A stretch of 24,269 nt of DNA, from positions 215,465 through 239,733 of the forward strand of contig NW_019774625.1 of NCBI RefSeq assembly GCF_001039355.2. The letters run 5' to 3'. Under the pieces are notes generated by a model. It worked only from the letters and a program-made list of their open reading frames with translations. It did not search any database and was not told the DNA's origin. Position 1 is the stretch's first letter; each line of letters starts with the position of its first letter. This DNA comes from Lingula anatina (Eukaryota; Brachiopoda; Lingulata; Lingulida; Lingulidae). Both the position numbers and the translations under genes were made by a program. This document shows positions 19,948 through 24,269 of this stretch, in pieces.

Positions 19948-20948
19948 GGTGGTTTTTAATCCTTTTTTGTACTTCACCTTTAATTTGTGTCGTGTTTGAG
20001 GGGATTCTACTGACAACAAAACCAGGCTGTTGCTTATTCACACACATAATACCTGTTTTCATCTGGAATGGATATATAATAGCCCTTTGCGTTTGGTCTT
20101 CATGGTACTGGGTTTCGATTGTCACCACAACTCTAGCTGGTGTCATTTTGAACTACGACATCATATTGTCGTACGTTATGTTAGGTTTATCAGTGCTCTA
20201 TTCCGTCTGGTATTCTTTCCACGATTTACAAGAAAAGTACCGTGTGTTGAAAATGGTTGCATTTAAAGAATGCTCAGCAAGTGGTCCGAGATACATTAAA
20301 CTTATTCAAAGCAACGTTCAGAACACAGGCAGTTCAGACTCGAATACCACACCAAAGGCTGATCAGATACATAACGGTGAAGGGACAAGTACTGATTCTG
20401 GAATGACACTGTCTACCAGAAACATACAATCGACAACCCCAGTACCCTCAAATTCCTCAACAGCGGCATTGCATGTAGATGGTGATGAAGAGGAAAATTG
20501 TGATACTAAAAATGTACTAGCTATCGACAGCAAACAGCCACTTACTGTACAGCAAGGCAATGAAATATACATCCTCTTATACGAATCAGATGAAAAGGGT
20601 TGGGAAAGTATTCCTAAAAACCTGTGGACGTCCATTTATACACTGTTACTTCCTCGCAATATTGAAATGGCAAAAGCAATCATCAACTCAACAGCTGCTG
20701 TGGTTATGGCGTTCTTTTTCATGTTTACGTTGATGGATTTCCATAAATTTTGGGAATTAGAAATTATCGGTCAGGGGGTAGCCTCTCTCATTACTGTGTC
20801 AATTCCTAGGCTTGTGTTGGGTTTTGTTAACACGGAGGCTAGCAAAGATAGTCTGAAGCGCAGCTGGGAGGTTGCAGTCAGAGATATAGTAAAAAGGTAT
20901 ATTAAAAAAAATGAGATTCCCGATCCAAGCACTGCCCAATTAATGTGA
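19932..20948 (+). CDS. Unrecognised multi-pass membrane protein, 3' part (-1 frame)
   Basis: This frame continues the upstream one with an offset of -1. If joined at the T run, the whole protein is about 780 residues (about 750 if the 90-base intron-like segment is removed). From the junction it shows hydrophobic segments GWFLILFCTSPLICVVF, then FTHIIPVFIWNGYIIALCVW, then IILSYVMLGLSVLYSVW. A polar Ser/Thr/Asn-rich stretch of about 110 residues follows (20264-20560), then two more hydrophobic segments (AAVVMAFFFMFTLMDF and GVASLITVSIPRLVLGFV), and a basic C-terminal tail ending at TGA 20946-20948. The first available start in this frame is a GTG at 19896 with no signal peptide or promoter of its own, so an independent gene is unlikely. 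Helix topology is uncertain. No transport, kinase or receptor motif was recognised. Confidence 0.75.
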   Translation, partial: CRISIGWFLILFCTSPLICVVFEGILLTTKPGCCLFTHIIPVFIWNGYIIALCVWSSWYWVSIVTTTLAGVILNYDIILSYVMLGLSVLYSVWYSFHDLQEKYRVLKMVAFKECSASGPRYIKLIQSNVQNTGSSDSNTTPKADQIHNGEGTSTDSGMTLSTRNIQSTTPVPSNSSTAALHVDGDEEENCDTKNVLAIDSKQPLTVQQGNEIYILLYESDEKGWESIPKNLWTSIYTLLLPRNIEMAKAIINSTAAVVMAFFFMFTLMDFHKFWELEIIGQGVASLITVSIPRLVLGFVNTEASKDSLKRSWEVAVRDIVKRYIKKNEIPDPSTAQLM

Positions 20949-21067
20949 TGCTTTTATGATTACCTTTTGTCATCATACTAAAGGTGTCTTATAAGGACCA
21001 TTCCCAAAGATATTTAGATCGATCTAACTACCTGGGGAGTCTCACTCAATTGCTGTCAACTTGGCCT
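20949..21067 (+). other. Proximal 3' flank or 3' UTR of the membrane-protein gene
   Basis: About 120 bases between the stop codon and the first hairpin element. No reading frame or signal recognised. Confidence 0.5.
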
Positions 21068-21157
21068 GCTTACATGTCTGTCACGCCTAGTAAAGCTGTT
21101 AAGGGGTAATTATCTTTACCCTCTAGCTGATTCGCTAAGCGTGACAGACATTTAAGC
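21068..21157. mobile_element. 90-bp hairpin element (MITE-like)
   Basis: The terminal 19 bases gcttacatgtctgtcacgc (21068-21086) are matched in inverted orientation at 21139-21157 with one mismatch. Pairing continues inward imperfectly, including GGGTAA and TTACCC around the centre (about 21110). Its size and structure fit a non-autonomous foldback element. Target duplication not identified. Confidence 0.65.
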
Positions 21158-21345
21158 CGGTGTCATGAAACGTAGGGTCCGGTTAAATGCAGGGTCCGGG
21201 GGACAATGTATATTATATTCAATTATCATGATACAGAGTCCGGGACTCGTTATTTCAGAAACCAGGGGTCCGTAGGACCCCTGGTTTCTGAAATAACGGG
21301 TCCAGGACTTTCTGTCATGGGGGACCTTCTGGTACATGACACCGG
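21157..21345. mobile_element. 189-bp foldback element with a perfect 24-bp central stem
   Basis: The termini CCGGTGTCATG (21157-21167) and CATGACACCGG (21335-21345) are exact inverted repeats. The centre has perfectly complementary arms 21248-21271 and 21275-21298 around a 3-base GTA loop, extended imperfectly to about 21227-21319. GGGTCCGG-type words recur inside. It abuts the 90-bp hairpin, sharing base 21157. No clear target duplication. Confidence 0.7.
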
Positions 21346-24269
21346 GCTCTGTAGACGTTATTTGCGACACTCTTAACGTATTAATGGACTTTTCAGCTGG
21401 CGAAGAAATTGAGAATGTGATGTGGACAATTTTGAATGTTTTGCTTTTCTTAGGGCGCAATTCCTATGCTCCAAGGAATGGGGAGTCTAGACATTTCGAT
21501 CATTAATGAAATCATCTTAAGCTTTTTTCGACTTTGTCTCCCCGTTTATTTTTCAGCATATTCGATAAACAACTGTTGCGTTCCAAAAATTCCTATTGAT
21601 CATGTGTTAACGTTTTTTAGAAGGGCAAGTTTGTGTTTGTGTACGTTGCATTATTTTGACGATGGAGTCATAAAAAATGTCAACGTCTTTCATATTTTAT
21701 TAACGCATTCCGTTGCTTAATCCCTCTGGATACATGTTTGTCGCACCTTCGATTTGCTTTCGTGTTTACTTCTTTTATTCCACTTCTATTAATTAGCCTG
21801 TTATGGATGGAAAGATAAACTTATCGATCAGCCATCCCAACTTCCAATTAGACATACGACTTTTGTATGAATAGTGCATCAATACTAATAAATAAAAAGA
21901 GCACTTTTATATCGATTGATCGTAGGGGTGTTCATTAATTCTTATTCGTTCTTCTTGATCGAATTGATGTTCCCAAAACGTACCTCGAATTAAAGCATGC
22001 ATCTGTTGGTAACTACTCATTCATTAACTTATTTGTATATTGGTAAAATCACGTTTAAATATTTTAAAATCATAAAATGGGTACACATCTCAAAACTCAA
22101 TTAATTGATGCTGAAAGCACAAAACTTTATTTTGGTTCTCTGAAGTTCAGCAAGCATATCTATATAATTCAGATTTTTTAATTAATAGATCACATAATGC
22201 TAATCAAATAAAAAGATGACTTTGGTGAAATTTAAAAGGTTTTCTTTAATTTTTTTTTTTTTTTTTTTGAAAAGGCATCGTTAAGATATCAGCTCAATTA
22301 ATATAATCTGCAACCTTGGTGCATGTTTGTTCTTTGAAGTTTTCTTCTCTACCGCAATTCACAATAAATCACCCCGGCTGTCTTCTGGTTGATATGAAAT
22401 ATTTCATGAAGCCAATTTTAAGGATAGTGTGTATTGAGTTAGAAAGTAAAATTTGTTGTTAAAAGTGTAAAAAGTCAATACAATGGACTGATGTTTTTCT
22501 TTCTTTTTATTTATTTATTTATTTTTTTATGTTTTCCCGTGGTAAAGTATTTAATTCTATATCTTTAACAATGAGGTCTATGTTTTACAGGTGCACAATG
22601 TAATTCCGGTGAGGGTACGTGTATATCAAATAAAAGAAGAGTTTGGTGCCACAATAAAAATCTACAATTTTCCGCTCAATTTAAAACTTGATACTTACCC
22701 TATATATCTGAAACTCTCCATGGGCAGTTTTGATCACAGTCTTTACCTTAAATATTTATTATTATTTGTGTAAACAATGTAATTTTGGTAAGGCGCTGAC
22801 AAGCGATAATAATAACAGACACAGTTTACGTTCCGTCATTAATACAAGACACCTGTTTGAAATAAAAACCTTGCTTCCCATGGCATGTGTACTTATTGAT
22901 AATTTAAATGAAGTTCAGGAACACAGTTGACCAAGTGTCTCTGATCCCACCCCCATCTCACAACCCCAATCATTCTCACACAATCAGGCAAAATCCGCTG
23001 AAATCCGGACAATTAAATGTTTAACTAGCCTGTGTCCACTCGACCTCAAACTTCCAGGGGCATTATTCTTCCCTCAGGCATTAGGTTGTATAAAATATCC
23101 CTCTCCTTTTGTTCCCCTTATAGATATAAAACTAGCTTCAGTGCACTAGAGCTAGAAGGTGAAGATTGAGTCTAAGATCTAATAAACGGAAAGATTGGAC
23201 AGCGGCATTTTCCTTTTGACCAGACGTTCGTACGGGTAAACATTGCTCTATTGTTCCCCTTAAGTTGTTTTGATAGCCGGGCTTAATTTTAATCCTCATT
23301 GTACCTAACCCGTGTTTAGCGAATAGCGTGATTTCTCGTGCATTCTCGAGGACGCCACATCGTCGTCAAGTAGATCCGCCATATTGGATTAGCACTGGCA
23401 CACGTGGAGTTTTTTTATTAAAAAGTGCTAAAGATGTACAGTTTGTTTACATTTCGTAGTTGTCTTAATACTTTATATTCAGAAGAGGCAATACCCAATA
23501 GCGCACTACCTGTAACAACAGCTGCCATCTTATAGAAATTGACTCAACGTGGAGATATAGCCGGAAACGTGCCGAGATCATCAACGTAACTGATAGTGAT
23601 ATTCGATGCTGTTTTGGACAATAAGGCCATGCTAACCTACTGGGAGAAACTGAATGGTGAAGCTACACCAAAACAGAAACTTGATCTATTATGCATGTTT
23701 GTAAAACTTTGTCACTATCAGCGGTCATTCTTTTAGAGCATAATTAATTGAAATTTACCAGAATACTCGTAGCAAATGTGAAACAAAAAGGACTGAAAAA
23801 ATCCATTAAGAAAAAGTAGTTTTTAATTTCACTTTCACAAACACTTATTTGGGTACCTACTTCATAATAATAGTGAAAGTTAAGACATATCTTTATATTG
23901 ACAATCAAATAAAAGTAAACTCGTTTTTTCATATTTATAAAGAACACATGCAATATACAGACTTGACATTTAATATGGAATATTTCAGTTTCGAAGGTGT
24001 GCCTAGGTAGAAATGCGTTCTTTTTTCTAAAAACTAATATCTCATATAAGATATGTGAATGGAGAAGTGTGTAGTCAGGTGTGTCGCTTCCAATTAACTG
24101 AATACCAGGTTTGTTACGCTGCTGCATTATGTAATATGAAGTAATTTAATTGGGTAGTGCTCCTTTGGGCAGGTCAAAGCTTGGCTTTGTCAAAGCACCG
24201 TTCTGTCAAAAAAGTATCCATATGTCGGCAACTACTGCATAGAAGAATTTGAAATTTTGCATGCAAGTG
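21346..24269. other. Gene-poor AT-rich stretch to the window end
   Basis: Holds a T19 run (22250-22268), a TTTA array (22505-22529) and several featureless frames (21466-21720, 22591-22773, 23744-24127). Around 23374-23399 the string tcaagtagatccgccatatt resembles the right arm of the GATCCGC elements and also contains a YY1-like CCGCCATATT; gctgccatctt at 23520-23530 is a second YY1-like word. These may mark a promoter for a gene beyond the window, or a decayed repeat. Confidence 0.4.
21887..21896 (+). terminator. Candidate polyadenylation signals for the membrane-protein gene
   Basis: Two overlapping AATAAA hexamers (21887 and 21891) lie about 940 bases after the stop codon. If used, the 3' UTR would include both hairpin elements at 21068-21345. 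No nearer AATAAA was seen. Confidence 0.35.

Noticed and set aside
21152-21460. 102-codon minus-strand frame
   Set aside because: Half of it lies on the palindromic element and it has no recognised features.
1-24269. Bacterial-type features, CRISPR arrays, retroviral or LTR coding remnants
   Set aside because: No regularly spaced repeats, no reverse transcriptase, integrase or transposase motif, and the gene structure is clearly eukaryotic.

Overview
This is nuclear genomic DNA from an animal. It is AT-rich and gene-poor, carries intron-bearing genes with GT-AG splice sites and metazoan-type microsatellites, and is strewn with short palindromic DNA-transposon derivatives. The genes and repeats suggest an aquatic invertebrate (lophotrochozoan, or possibly an invertebrate deuterostome), but nothing here fixes the species. 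There are no operons, rRNA, tRNA or CRISPR arrays.

Two protein-coding loci stand out. (1) On the minus strand, 8345-10992 is a complete two-exon copper-containing amine oxidase of the AOC (SSAO/VAP-1) family. Exon 1 (10992-10529) encodes a type II membrane anchor and the first small domains. A 365-bp intron follows. Exon 2 (10163-8345) carries the whole catalytic core. The splice phases match, giving a 760-residue protein with the topaquinone tyrosine, catalytic aspartate and three copper histidines all present. (2) On the plus strand, 18607-20948 encodes an unrecognised, probably secreted-then-anchored multi-pass membrane protein. Its two long reading frames overlap and differ by -1 at a run of seven T, and an in-frame intron-like segment covers one apparent membrane helix.

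Region by region: 1-8340 is gene-poor, with a palindromic element (107-268), one good-looking orphan internal exon (1142-1220), a 230-bp purine tract, two degenerate GGAT-type arrays, a CA microsatellite and a 168-bp inverted-repeat element. 8345-11040 is the amine oxidase gene. 11840-16403 is a nest of non-autonomous elements: two inverted copies of one family, further copies of the 107-268 family, a PIF/Harbinger-like MITE with TA flanks, a 1-kb palindrome with arms of about 440-460 bp, and a 128-bp TIR element. 16404-18440 is simple sequence. 18550-20948 is the membrane-protein gene, with a TATA-like box and a GT/GA repeat upstream. 21068-21345 holds two abutting hairpin elements, one with a perfect 24-bp stem. 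The rest is AT-rich non-coding sequence with weak hints of a promoter or repeat near 23.4 kb.

The two genes face different ways, lie about 7.6 kb apart and show no sign of acting together. The most interesting targets are the frame junction and exitron-like segment in the orphan membrane gene, and the dense set of foldback elements.
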